Below, piece by piece: positions 44,747 through 53,373 of a stretch of 64,000 bases of DNA. Source of the stretch: Variibacter gotjawalensis (lineage in GTDB: Bacteria; Pseudomonadota; Alphaproteobacteria; Rhizobiales; Xanthobacteraceae); NCBI RefSeq assembly GCF_002355335.1, contig NZ_AP014946.1, positions 248,001 through 312,000 on the forward strand. The letters run 5' to 3'. Numbering within the stretch: the first letter of the stretch is position 1; every line of letters starts with the position of its first letter. Position numbers and translations under genes: made by a program. Below the pieces are notes generated by a model. That model searched no databases. It was not told where the DNA came from and was given only the letters and a program-made list of their open reading frames with translations.

Positions 44747-46045
44747 TCAGACTGATTCGCATGGGTTGACTAAAATCGCCCGGAAATCGTTGACGTTCGT
44801 ATAAGTGGGGCCCGGCGTGAGCAAGCCGCCCGTTCTGGCGAAGAAACCCGTGGAGTCGTTTTCGGCGAGAAACTGGGCCGGATCGAGGCCGAGCGAGGCC
44901 GCTTTTGCTGCCGTTTCGCCGTCCGCATAGGCCCCGGCCGGGCTATCCGCGTCGCCGCCGCCGCCATCCGTCCCGTCCGTGTCGCCAGCCAGCACCGCTA
45001 TGCCTTTCGTGCCTGCCAGCAGCGCGGTGGCCGCAAGGGCGTATTCCTGGTTCGGGCCGCCCTTGCCCTGCCCGCGGATCGTCACCGTGAGCTCGCCGCC
45101 CGAGAGCAGCACGGCGCGCTTGCCGGCCGCCTGCAGCTCTTTGGCGAGCCGCATATGCTCGGCGGCCGTATCGCGCGCCTCACCCTCGAGGCGGTCGCCG
45201 AGGAACACCGGTTCGTAGCCGGCCGCGCGGATCTTCGCCTGCACCGCATCGAACGCATCCATCGGCTTGGCGACGAGGCGATACTCCGTATTCGCGAAGA
45301 TCGCATCGCCCGGCTTCGGGCTCTCGTTGGCGGGATCCTTCAGCGCATTCGCAATCGACGGCGGCAGCGTGACGTTGAACTTCTTCACCACCGCCAACGC
45401 ATCGGCGAGCGTCTTCGTATCCGGCACCGTCGGGCCGGAGCCGATAACGTCCGGATCGTCGCCCGGGACATCCGACACTGCGAGCGTCAGCACGCGCGCC
45501 GGCGCGGCGCGCGCCGCGAGCCGTCCGCCCTTGATGCGCGAGAGATGCTTCCGCAGCGTGTTGATCTCGCCGATATTCGCGCCGCTGCGCAGCAGCGCGC
45601 GCGTCAGCGCCTGCTTCTCGGCGAGCGTGATGCCGGCCGCCGGCGCGATCCAGTTGGCCGACGCGCCGCCCGACATCAGCACCAGCACGAGGTCGTCCGC
45701 CGTTGCCGTATCGGCGAGTTGCAGCGTGCGCTCGGTCGCATCGATGCCGGCCTGATCCGGTACCGGATGCCCGGCCTCGATCATCGGGATCTGCCGCGTC
45801 GGCCGGCCATAGCCGTGTCGCGTCACCGCGATGCCGTCGAGCCGCTTCGGATCGATCTTGGCGTCGTCGAGATAGAAGCGCTCCGCGACCTCCGCCATTG
45901 AGCCGCCGGCCTTGCCGGACGCGAACAATATCAGTCGCCCCTTCGCGGGCGGCGCAGGCAGATGGCGCGGCAGAAACGTCGATGGATGCGCCGCCGCGAC
46001 AGCGGTCTCGAACAACTCATTCAGGAACTCTCGCGGCGAAGTCAC
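44747..46045 (-). CDS. Glycerate 2-kinase, MOFRL/DUF4147 family (GckA/TtuD-like)
   Basis: The protein of about 432 residues phosphorylates glycerate at C2 and feeds lower glycolysis, matching the pyk gene downstream. It has GRLILFASGKAGGSMAEVAERFY (N-terminal nucleotide fold), VLMSGGASANWIAPA, HLSRIKGGRLAARAAPARVLTLAVSDVPGDDPDVIGSGPTVPD and the MOFRL end ELTVTIRGQGKGGPNQEYALA..LAGDTDGTDGGGG. I chose a GTG start (46043-46045) with GAGGA nine bases before it; the longer frame upstream adds an Arg-rich stretch unlike the family. Confidence 0.92.
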   Translation of the reverse strand: MTSPREFLNELFETAVAAAHPSTFLPRHLPAPPAKGRLILFASGKAGGSMAEVAERFYLDDAKIDPKRLDGIAVTRHGYGRPTRQIPMIEAGHPVPDQAGIDATERTLQLADTATADDLVLVLMSGGASANWIAPAAGITLAEKQALTRALLRSGANIGEINTLRKHLSRIKGGRLAARAAPARVLTLAVSDVPGDDPDVIGSGPTVPDTKTLADALAVVKKFNVTLPPSIANALKDPANESPKPGDAIFANTEYRLVAKPMDAFDAVQAKIRAAGYEPVFLGDRLEGEARDTAAEHMRLAKELQAAGKRAVLLSGGELTVTIRGQGKGGPNQEYALAATALLAGTKGIAVLAGDTDGTDGGGGDADSPAGAYADGETAAKAASLGLDPAQFLAENDSTGFFARTGGLLTPGPTYTNVNDFRAILVNPCESV

Positions 46046-46208
46046 TGGGCGTCGTCCTCGGGTATTTCGGCGCCTATCCGCGCCTTGTTGTGCCAGAGGC
46101 TTAGCAACCCTCGCCGCGCTTGTAACCTCCCGATCGTACCCCCGCGCCCTGGCGACCAAGCCGCGAGACCACTATGTTCCGGTGACGCTGGAAGACGAGG
46201 CTTGAGAG

Positions 46209-46505
46209 ATGGACGAGAAAACACAAACCGAACTCGAAGCCGCGGCGTTTCGCCGTCTGCTCTCGCATTTGCGCGAGCGCACCGACGTGCAGAACATCGA
46301 TCTGATGAATCTCGCCGGCTTCTGCCGCAACTGCCTCTCCAATTGGATGAAGGATGCGGCGGACGCGCAAGGCGTCGCGATGAGCAAGGACGAGAGCCGC
46401 ACGCACGTCTACGGCATGCCGTACGACGAATGGCGAAAGCTGCATCAGAAGGAAGCGTCGGCCGACCAGAAGGCCGCTTTCGAGAAATCACAGCCGAATC
46501 ATTGA
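46209..46505 (+). CDS. DUF1244 family protein
   Basis: This 98-residue soluble helical protein has LSHLRERTDVQNIDLMNLAGFCRNCLSNWMKDAA, holding the conserved N-x-x-L-M-N-L-A-G-F-C-R-N-C-L pattern with two Cys, and then MSKDESRTHVYGMPYDEWRKLHQ. The family is common in alphaproteobacteria and has no known function. The paired Cys and neighbouring His may bind a metal; this is inference. It is divergent from the glycerate kinase. Confidence 0.9.
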   Translation: MDEKTQTELEAAAFRRLLSHLRERTDVQNIDLMNLAGFCRNCLSNWMKDAADAQGVAMSKDESRTHVYGMPYDEWRKLHQKEASADQKAAFEKSQPNH

Positions 46506-46512
46506 GCTCTCC

Positions 46513-46634
46513 GTAGCCCGGATGAAGCGGCGCGCAGCGCCAAGCGAAATCCGGGAGCAGAGCCTGCGGCAAGTCTTATGAGGCAATTCCGGCCCCGGAT
46601 TTTGCTCGGCTTTGCCTCGCTTCATCCGGGCTAC
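46513..46634. repeat. Palindromic intergenic repeat, family B, copy 2
   Basis: A 122-base element with GTAGCCCGGATGAAGC at the left and its counterpart GCTTCATCCGGGCTAC at the right. The inner motifs AATCCGGG and CCCCGGAT face each other. It starts eight bases after the DUF1244 stop and would fold into a long cruciform or mRNA hairpin. Confidence 0.85.
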
Positions 46635-46762
46635 GAAGTTGGCCACGCTGTGGATAGTGGGCACGACGCTTGACTGCGCGCCCTCCTTTGCCGAAAGCCG
46701 TGCACGGAAATGCTAGGGCGAACATCCGTGTCGTCCAGCGTCGTGTTTGATCGAGGAACAGT

Positions 46763-47008
46763 ATGTCGTCGTCTCCCAATGTTGCGCGGGATCAGCTCAA
46801 AGCGTTCGTCGAACGCATCGAGCGTCTCGAAGAAGAAAAGAAAACCATCTCCGACGATCTGAAAGACGTTTACGCCGAAGCGAAAGCGAATGGCTACGAC
46901 ACCAAGGCGCTGCGCACCGTTGTGCGTCTACGCAAGCAGGACAAGGACGAGCGCGCCGAGCAGGAAGCGATCCTCGATACCTACCTCGCCGCACTCGGCA
47001 TGATCTGA
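46763..47008 (+). CDS. gapR: GapR-family nucleoid-associated protein (DUF2312)
   Basis: The 81-residue protein matches GapR of Caulobacter: [51 protein letters not shown], then an acidic [17 protein letters not shown] end. The first half is a long coiled-coil helix and the RLRKQ segment contacts DNA. GapR tetramers encircle overtwisted DNA ahead of moving polymerases and stimulate type II topoisomerases; this is known for the Caulobacter protein and inferred here. A DnaA-box-like TGTGGATAG lies upstream (46649-46657). It ends at a strong shared terminator. Confidence 0.92.
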   Translation: MSSSPNVARDQLKAFVERIERLEEEKKTISDDLKDVYAEAKANGYDTKALRTVVRLRKQDKDERAEQEAILDTYLAALGMI

Positions 47009-47030
47009 TCGTTAGTTCTCCCAAAACAAA

Positions 47031-47055
47031 AAGCCCGGCTGCATGAGCCGGGCTT
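47031..47055. terminator. Bidirectional Rho-independent terminator between gapR and the DUF882 gene
   Basis: AAGCCCGGCT (47031-47040) pairs with AGCCGGGCTT (47046-47055) over a five-base loop. It is followed by TTTG on the plus strand and, read the other way, by TTTTTGTTTTGG. Confidence 0.9.
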
Positions 47056-47079
47056 TTTGTTTGTTGTCTTGCGGAAGCG

Positions 47080-48747
47080 CTAGTTCAAACTCGCGGTCGT
47101 GTTGCCAAGCATCACGGTCGTCGGGAACACGACGGCATTGCCGCTGAAGCCGGCTGCCGAGAGACCGAAGTCCGGCTCGTCGTTGAAGCTGTTGGCAACG
47201 ACCGTGCGCGGCTTGCGCATCATGGTCGCGATTTCGCGGGTGTTGAGCGTGCCGTAGATGGTGACGTCCATCGCCGCATAGAGGCTCGGCGCCAGCATCA
47301 CGCCACGCAGCCACGGATTTTCACCAAGGCGTGCAACCGGCATCGGCTGACTGGATTTTGTCGCAACCGGCGGCGTCGACGGAACGGCGGCCTTTGCGGG
47401 GCGGATCACGCCGGCACCCATCGGAGCTGCCTGACGCACGGCCGGCTTGTTGACTGCAGCCGGAGCCGAAGCGCTCGGTGCGTAAGCCATCACCAACTCG
47501 GCCGGCTTCTCGTCACGCAGGCCATTCGGCCACGGAACAGAGGCTGTCTCGGCGCTGGCAAGAACCATGTCCGGACGCGGACGCGGCGCCGGTGTCTTCT
47601 TCTGCACGGCCGTTGCCGAACCCGTTGTCACAGGCTGCGCACCGGTCTGCCAAACCATGCGCGGCTGGCCGTCATTCTGTTGCTGCTGCTGTTGCGGCTC
47701 GTTGGTCGCCATGTCGGCGCCGGTCCAGAAGCCGCGCGAAGCGACGACCTGAGCGGGCGACGGGCGGGCAACTGCGGCCGCGACGAGACCAGTCTCGAGC
47801 GCGCGGTTCGGACGCGAACGCGGCATCGGCACCGGAGCCGCAGAAGCGAGCTGTGCCGGCTGTGCGGCTTGAGCCTTATCGAACTGCGGAGCGCCTGGCG
47901 GCGGCAGAGCGGCGACGCGCGACTCTGCAGTCACACGACCGCGTGCCGGAGCAGCGTTCGTCTCTTCCTCGTCGTCTTCGCCGCCACGGCTGAACATGCG
48001 GGCGAAGAAGCTACGCTTGCCGGTCGAAGTCGTCGTCGTGTCGATGCCCGCGCTACGTGCTGCGAAGACCGACGTCGCCGACGGGCTTGCGCCGCGCTTG
48101 GCGACATCCGCCAGTGCGAGCTGGTAGCCACGCAGCGGGCGGCCATCCGACGGAACGTGCACGGTGCGCCCATCCGGGAACACGCGGGCGAGCTGTTCCG
48201 AGTTCATGCGCGGCCACATGCGGATCGAGCCGACATCGAGATGGACGAAGTTGGAGCCCGGATAGAAGCCGACACCGCCGCGCTGCAAGCGCAGGCCGGA
48301 AGCGCGCAGACGATCGAGCGAAACGCCCGGGATGTTGAAGTCCATCGCCTTGCCGAGCATGTGCTGGCTGTGCTTGGCGACGCCGCGGCTACGCGCGCGG
48401 AGCATCGAATTGGTGGCCGGCGAGCGATACGCCGAGATGATCTGGATCGGCTGCGTTCCGCCGGCGTCCTGATAAGCTTCCCACACGACGTCGAACAGTC
48501 GCGGGTCCATCTTGATCTGATCGTGATTGCGCCAATCGCGCAGGAAGTAATTGATCTTCGCGAGGCCCTGATCGTCGTAGCGCCCGTTGCGCTTGAAGAC
48601 GACAGTGATGTTTTCCTTCGAATGCGTGTGATGCATCGTCAGGGTACGGACTTCGCTGTCCGCGGTGGCATCGATGGCGAAGAGGCAAGCTAGGGCCGCG
48701 AGAACAGCGCCGCGCGTCAAGCGCAACGACTTTCTCTGCAGCGGCAT
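47080..48747 (-). CDS. DUF882 (YcbK/peptidase M15-like) exported protein with long disordered tail
   Basis: The protein of about 555 residues starts with a signal peptide (SLRLTRGAVLAALACLFAIDATA). The M15-type domain (residues about 30-205) has IISAYRSPATNSMLR, the metal-site stretch HSQHMLGKAMDFNIPG (H-x6-D spacing) and the last ligand in NFVHLDVG. The remaining 350 residues are Pro/Ala-rich with Arg-Pro-Arg-Pro repeats and end in a small conserved block, YGTLNTREIATMMRKPR..TVMLGNTTAS. The family acts on peptidoglycan peptides or is a structural relative. I use the ATG at 48745-48747; the longer frame would bury the signal peptide. Confidence 0.85.
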   Translation of the reverse strand: MPLQRKSLRLTRGAVLAALACLFAIDATADSEVRTLTMHHTHSKENITVVFKRNGRYDDQGLAKINYFLRDWRNHDQIKMDPRLFDVVWEAYQDAGGTQPIQIISAYRSPATNSMLRARSRGVAKHSQHMLGKAMDFNIPGVSLDRLRASGLRLQRGGVGFYPGSNFVHLDVGSIRMWPRMNSEQLARVFPDGRTVHVPSDGRPLRGYQLALADVAKRGASPSATSVFAARSAGIDTTTTSTGKRSFFARMFSRGGEDDEEETNAAPARGRVTAESRVAALPPPGAPQFDKAQAAQPAQLASAAPVPMPRSRPNRALETGLVAAAVARPSPAQVVASRGFWTGADMATNEPQQQQQQNDGQPRMVWQTGAQPVTTGSATAVQKKTPAPRPRPDMVLASAETASVPWPNGLRDEKPAELVMAYAPSASAPAAVNKPAVRQAAPMGAGVIRPAKAAVPSTPPVATKSSQPMPVARLGENPWLRGVMLAPSLYAAMDVTIYGTLNTREIATMMRKPRTVVANSFNDEPDFGLSAAGFSGNAVVFPTTVMLGNTTASLN

Positions 48748-49243
48748 ACGGCGCGCGGTACTAAATGGCACTGGATCTTTCCGTCCGACGTCGCGAGGCT
48801 GACCACACATTCGGTGAAGAACCGAAAGGTTGCATGGCCAGTAAGTCTTGCCGGGAACGGTTAATGCGACCTTAGCGCCCACATCGCCGATCCCCCCATC
48901 ACCTGCTTGGCTAAGGGGCAAGTATGGCAAAACCTAGCCCGGGCGGGCACTTAAATCGTCCGAGTGGCTAACGGAAGTTGTGAAAATCGGCCCCAAACAG
49001 CCGAAAAACACGCTGCTTTGCCGAGATCGCAGAAAGCCGGGAATACGGCGTAACGGACTGTTTTGACTAACGATTTGTAGCTCGTTTTGGCACGCCGTCA
49101 ATTTCAGGCGGTAACGAGATGGCGACAACTCGGCAGCGCGCAAATTGTGGCAGACGCCGCCACAATTCGGGGCCGAACTTTATTTTCGCGCTTAATGCGC
49201 TGCTCTGCGACCCAAACGGGCTCATGCCCCGGAATAGGTCTCC

Positions 49244-49462
49244 GTCATGGCCCGGCTTGTCCGGGCCATCCACGTCTTCCTTCCTTCACTTGTAGCCGGG
49301 ATGAAGCGAGGCGGCGCGCCTCTCGCGCGCACGTCGAGCAAAATCCAGGAACTGCAGAACCGCTGTCGCTATCCCCGGATTTCGCGCGCGGCTTCGCCAC
49401 CGCTCCATCCGAGCTACGTCTTAAACAAAGACGTGGATGGCCCGCATGAAGCGGGCCATGAC
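49244..49462. repeat. Palindromic repeat family A, copy 2, interrupted by a family B element
   Basis: The outer ends repeat those at 233-324: GTCATGGCCCGGCTTGTCC at the left and GCGGGCCATGAC at the right, each with an inner ACGTCTT or AGACGT. Between them lies a complete family B element (49292-49417), so one repeat appears to have landed inside the other. From 48748 to 49243 there is no gene I can support; a T-rich stretch there contains only short unmatched frames. Confidence 0.75.
49292..49417. repeat. Palindromic intergenic repeat, family B, copy 3 (nested)
   Basis: A 126-base element with ends GTAGCCGGGATGAAGC and CTCCATCCGAGCTAC. Inner motifs AATCCAGG and CCCCGGATT are as in copies at 37214 and 46513. 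It sits between the halves of a family A repeat. Confidence 0.8.
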
Positions 49463-49488
49463 GTTGAGTGTTATCGGAGCGTGAAACG

Positions 49489-51426
49489 TTACCGGAAGAA
49501 CGGGAACAAGAAGAAGCCGTCGCCACCGGCACGGCGCGGCGGACCGGCCGGGTCGCGCTGGTCGGCCATACGCTTCTGCTGGAAGTTGCGCTTCGCCTGA
49601 CTGGACGAACCCGGCGTCACCTTCTGGCTGCGCTCGGCGACGGCCATGTACTTCCCGTTCAGCGCTGACTGCGTGCGCTTATCCCAACCGTAGACGTCGT
49701 CACGCACGACCAGCTTCCCGTGGTCGTCGACATACGCATTCATGTAGACGATGTGCACCGGGATGGTCTTCGGGAACTTCAGCGTGACTTCGTTGCGGCC
49801 GTACATGCTGGTCAGCTTCTGCGCCGTATAGCCGTCGCGCGGCATCGCCACCGACAACAACGCCTCACCGAACTTCTCTGGGTTCTGCACGCGCATGCAG
49901 CCATGGCTGAAGGCGCGGCGATCCTGCGCGAAGAGCGGCTTCGTCGGCGTATCGTGCAGATACACCTGGTAGGCGTTCGGGAAATTGAACTTCAGACGGC
50001 CGAGCGCATTTCGCTCACCCGGCGGCTGACGGATCGCCATCGTGCCATCGCGGCGATACGAAACCTCGTAACCGCGCGCCGCCAGAGCTTCCGGGCTCAT
50101 GCTGCCGTATTCGCCGTAGACGATCGACTCCGGCACGTGCCAGCTCGGATTGACGACGATGTTCTCGATCTCGTCGGAGAAAACCGGGCTCGGCGTATTC
50201 GCCTTGCCGACGATGATGCGGGTCGTGAAGATCTGATTGCCGCGATCGACCATCTTCAAGGTGAAGTCCGGAACGTTCACCATCACGTAGGTCTGGCCAA
50301 GGTTGCGCGGCAGCCAGCGCCAACGCTCCATATTGGCGACCACGGTGTCGATCTGCTTTGTCTTGCTGCGCCCGTTGAGCGCGTCGATCACGGCTGTCGT
50401 GACCTGACCGTTCACGGTGAGACCGCGCTCGCGCTGGAACGCCTTGACGGCCTCGACCAAAGCCGCGTCGTAAGTGGTGTTTTCCGGATCGCCTTCGATG
50501 TGGAGGCGCTGACGCAGCACGGGAACGCGCGCGTCCTTCTTGCCCGAGCGAATGACCGGACCGCCCGGAACCTCGATCGTCTGCTCTTCCGGCGCGCCGC
50601 GCAGTTCGGCGAGCTTCGCCTTGAGCCGCTTGAAGCCCTCGTGCGGCGGATTGAAGCCTTCCAGCGCGACGGTCATATCGGACGCATCGCTGACCGTCTT
50701 CAGAACCAGTCCGGCATCCGGCACCGGCGGCGTCACGTCGATATTCGGGGTGAGGCGCGACGGCATCGTACGGCCGGCCTGCGCCTGCTTGGCAAATTCG
50801 AGAACCGTTGCGGTCAGGCGAAGCTCGGCCTGCGCGGTCGCATCCGCGTCTGCGCCGGCGGCAAGGTCCGGCAGCGTGAAGGCGGTCGCGTCGAGGCCGT
50901 CGGTGTCTGCCGCCTTAATGCGAGCGATGGCAACCTTGGCGCGCGGGGTCGCCTCGCCGTTGGAAAACCAGACCGGCGCATAGTTGCGGGTCTTGTAGAA
51001 GTCTTCGGCCGCCGTGCGGTCCTTCTTGTCGGCGAACAACCGGTCTGACCGGGTCGTGACCGCATCGCGAATTTTGTCGGCCAATGCCTGGTCAATCGCT
51101 GCGCCATTGGCTGCGACATTCGATGGCGGATTTGCCGGCGCTGCCGCTGCGGGCGCAACCGGAGCGGGTGCTGCGGCCGGTGCCGCAGGCGCGGGAGACG
51201 GCGTCGCGGCGGGTGCCGGACCGATGTCGTTCAGGCTGGGCGGCGGCACATCGGCGGGCTCGGGCATCGGCACGCCGGTATCGACGGACGCAACCGCCTG
51301 CGCGAATGCACCTGTCGGCAGCGAGATAATCGCGGTGGAGATAGCCAGCGAGGCAATGAGGCCGCGAAGGACCGCAGCGCCCCGTAGGACATTTCCGCCC
51401 AAGCTATCGTGTCGCGCAGCACGCAT
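49489..51426 (-). CDS. L,D-transpeptidase, YcbB/LdtD type
   Basis: The 645-residue periplasmic enzyme forms 3-3 cross-links in peptidoglycan. The signal peptide is GLIASLAISTAIISLPTGAFA, followed by a Pro/Ala linker (residues 50-110). A scaffold domain with YAPVWFSNGEATPRAK and GLDATAFTLPD and a peptidoglycan-binding domain (VPVLRQRLHIEG, AVKAFQRERGLTVNG) precede the YkuD catalytic domain. That domain has VYLHDTPTKPLF and RAFSHGCMRVQNPEKFGEAL, with the nucleophile Cys. This is the LdtD domain order. GGAGAA precedes the ATG. The C-terminal 30 residues are Arg/Gln-rich. Confidence 0.93.
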   Translation of the reverse strand: MRAARHDSLGGNVLRGAAVLRGLIASLAISTAIISLPTGAFAQAVASVDTGVPMPEPADVPPPSLNDIGPAPAATPSPAPAAPAAAPAPVAPAAAAPANPPSNVAANGAAIDQALADKIRDAVTTRSDRLFADKKDRTAAEDFYKTRNYAPVWFSNGEATPRAKVAIARIKAADTDGLDATAFTLPDLAAGADADATAQAELRLTATVLEFAKQAQAGRTMPSRLTPNIDVTPPVPDAGLVLKTVSDASDMTVALEGFNPPHEGFKRLKAKLAELRGAPEEQTIEVPGGPVIRSGKKDARVPVLRQRLHIEGDPENTTYDAALVEAVKAFQRERGLTVNGQVTTAVIDALNGRSKTKQIDTVVANMERWRWLPRNLGQTYVMVNVPDFTLKMVDRGNQIFTTRIIVGKANTPSPVFSDEIENIVVNPSWHVPESIVYGEYGSMSPEALAARGYEVSYRRDGTMAIRQPPGERNALGRLKFNFPNAYQVYLHDTPTKPLFAQDRRAFSHGCMRVQNPEKFGEALLSVAMPRDGYTAQKLTSMYGRNEVTLKFPKTIPVHIVYMNAYVDDHGKLVVRDDVYGWDKRTQSALNGKYMAVAERSQKVTPGSSSQAKRNFQQKRMADQRDPAGPPRRAGGDGFFLFPFFR

Positions 51427-51569
51427 GCGTGATTCTCCGATCCCGGCACACCACTAACGTCCAAGACGCGCGGCGGGTCCACGCATCTCGGTTTCGGCCG
51501 GACCGTGACCATAAAATGCGGCGGAATCAACACACAGGCGTGTGCAAACGCGTTAAATTGGCGACAGTG

Positions 51570-53111
51570 TCACCGCGTCGCAACGACCTCGGGCTTGGCC
51601 GGGGCGTCTTCTGCAAGACCGAGACTCTCCAGCTTGCGGTAGAGCGTCGAGCGGCCGATCTGCAGCCGGCGAGCGACCTCCGACATCTGCCCACGGTAAT
51701 GCGTGAGGGCGAACCGTATCGCGTCGGCCTCGATGGCTTCGAGCGGGCGGGCCTCTCCGGTCGGATCGAGCAGCTGCACGCTCGGACCGTTATCGACCTG
51801 ACGCGGACGCGGCGGAATCGCCACACCGATCATCGGATCGAACATCATCGGCGTGGCTTCGTCCGACGCAACCGGAGCGAGAGGCGCTGACGCGGATTCG
51901 CCGAGGCTCATCGGCTCGGCGGCACGCTCGTGCTGCTGGGCGAGGATCTGCGGGAATTCCGCAACGCCAATTTCGTCGGTCTCGGCGAGCACCACCGCAC
52001 GGAACACGGAGTTTTCGAGCTGGCGCACGTTGCCGGGCCACGGATAGTTGCGCAGCATCGCCAGCGCATCACCCGAAATCGCGCGGATACGGCGGCCTTC
52101 TTCGGCGCCGAAGCGCGCGAGGAAGTGGCGAACGAGACCCGCAACGTCCTCACGGCGCTCGCGCAGCGGCGGTACCGTCAGCGGATAGACGTGAAGGCGG
52201 TAGAAAAGATCCTCACGGAAGCGCCCACTCTTCGCGTCTTTCGTGAGATCGCGGTTGGTCGCCGACACGATGCGAACGTCGACCTTCACAGGTTTACGCG
52301 CGCCGACAGGTTCGACTTCGCCTTCCTGAATTGCACGCAGAAGTTTTACCTGCGCGGACAGCGGGAGCTCGCCGACTTCGTCGAGGAACAGAGTTCCACC
52401 AGAAGCTTCCACGAACTTGCCCGTATGCCGCTCGGTCGCACCCGTAAAAGCGCCCTTCTCGTGACCAAACAAGATCGACTCGACGAGATTATCCGGGATC
52501 GCGCCGCAGTTGACGGCGACAAACGGCTTCGCCTTGCGATCGCTGGTGCCGTGAATGGCGCGCGCGATCAATTCCTTGCCGACGCCGGACTCGCCTTCGA
52601 TCAATACCGGGATCGTCGAACTCGCGGCTTTCTCGGCCATACGCAATACGCCAAGCATATTGGTGCTGCGCGTAACGATGTCTTTGAAGGTCAGCACGCC
52701 GGCGCGGCTGCGCTTGATGAGTTTGAGTTCGCTTTCGAGCGCGCCGGTCGCCAACGCGTTGCGCAGCGACACCTGCAGACGCTCTGCGCCGACCGGCTTG
52801 ACGACGAAGTCGCTGGCACCCGCGCGCATTGCCGCAACGACGTTGTCGATACCGCCGTGCGCGGTCTGCACGATGACGGGAAGCGAGATGCCGCCTTCGC
52901 GCATACGCGACAGAACGCCGAGACCGTCGACACCCGGCATCATGAGATCGAGAACGACGGCATCGAAGCGCGCGCCGTCGTCGGTCAGCGCCGCAATACC
53001 GGCCGCACCGCCATCGGCGGTGACCGCCTCATAGCCGAACCGGCCGACCATGGCTTCGATGAGCCGGCGGCTGACGGGATCATCGTCGACGATGAGAATA
53101 CGTTCGGCCAT
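51570..53111 (-). CDS. Sigma-54-dependent response regulator, NtrC family
   Basis: This 513-residue activator has three parts. The receiver domain includes [11 protein letters not shown] and the phosphate-accepting Asp55 in [12 protein letters not shown]. The AAA+ domain (about residues 140-370) has Walker [17 protein letters not shown], the sigma-54 loop [19 protein letters not shown] (Walker B) and the R-finger region FREDLFYRL. The C-terminal Fis-type helix-turn-helix includes [28 protein letters not shown]. No histidine kinase gene is adjacent, so it is an orphan regulator here. Its gene is divergent from dnaN. An insert rich in Pro and Ala lies before the DNA-binding part. Confidence 0.95.
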   Translation of the reverse strand: MAERILIVDDDPVSRRLIEAMVGRFGYEAVTADGGAAGIAALTDDGARFDAVVLDLMMPGVDGLGVLSRMREGGISLPVIVQTAHGGIDNVVAAMRAGASDFVVKPVGAERLQVSLRNALATGALESELKLIKRSRAGVLTFKDIVTRSTNMLGVLRMAEKAASSTIPVLIEGESGVGKELIARAIHGTSDRKAKPFVAVNCGAIPDNLVESILFGHEKGAFTGATERHTGKFVEASGGTLFLDEVGELPLSAQVKLLRAIQEGEVEPVGARKPVKVDVRIVSATNRDLTKDAKSGRFREDLFYRLHVYPLTVPPLRERREDVAGLVRHFLARFGAEEGRRIRAISGDALAMLRNYPWPGNVRQLENSVFRAVVLAETDEIGVAEFPQILAQQHERAAEPMSLGESASAPLAPVASDEATPMMFDPMIGVAIPPRPRQVDNGPSVQLLDPTGEARPLEAIEADAIRFALTHYRGQMSEVARRLQIGRSTLYRKLESLGLAEDAPAKPEVVATR

Positions 53112-53170
53112 AACTGCTTCCCTGTGTTTGTCCCGATTTGACCCATCAGCCGCTAAAGTCCGATAAAAAT

Positions 53171-53192
53171 GATCGCTAAAATTTTAGCGATC
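53171..53192. promoter_or_regulatory. 22-bp perfect palindrome between the sigma-54 activator and dnaN
   Basis: GATCGCTAAAA followed directly by its reverse complement forms a perfect 22-base palindrome with an A/T centre, about 60 bases upstream of the activator start and 180 before dnaN. A protein-binding site (for example the activator itself) or a short cruciform is possible. The rest of the 262-base gap holds no gene I can support. Confidence 0.5.
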
Positions 53193-53373
53193 TCGATCGC
53201 CTGAAAATCGTGCAGATAAACGCGGTTAAGGCCGTCAAGACCGTTGAAAACACGTTGAAACGCTTGCGTTAGACGCTGCGGCACGGCACCTTCCCGGTCC
53301 GGATCGTGGCTTCGCCGCGCCGTCCGGCGCTGTTGAGATGCGCCACGTGGCGCCAAGTTAGGGTGCTGAAGCT

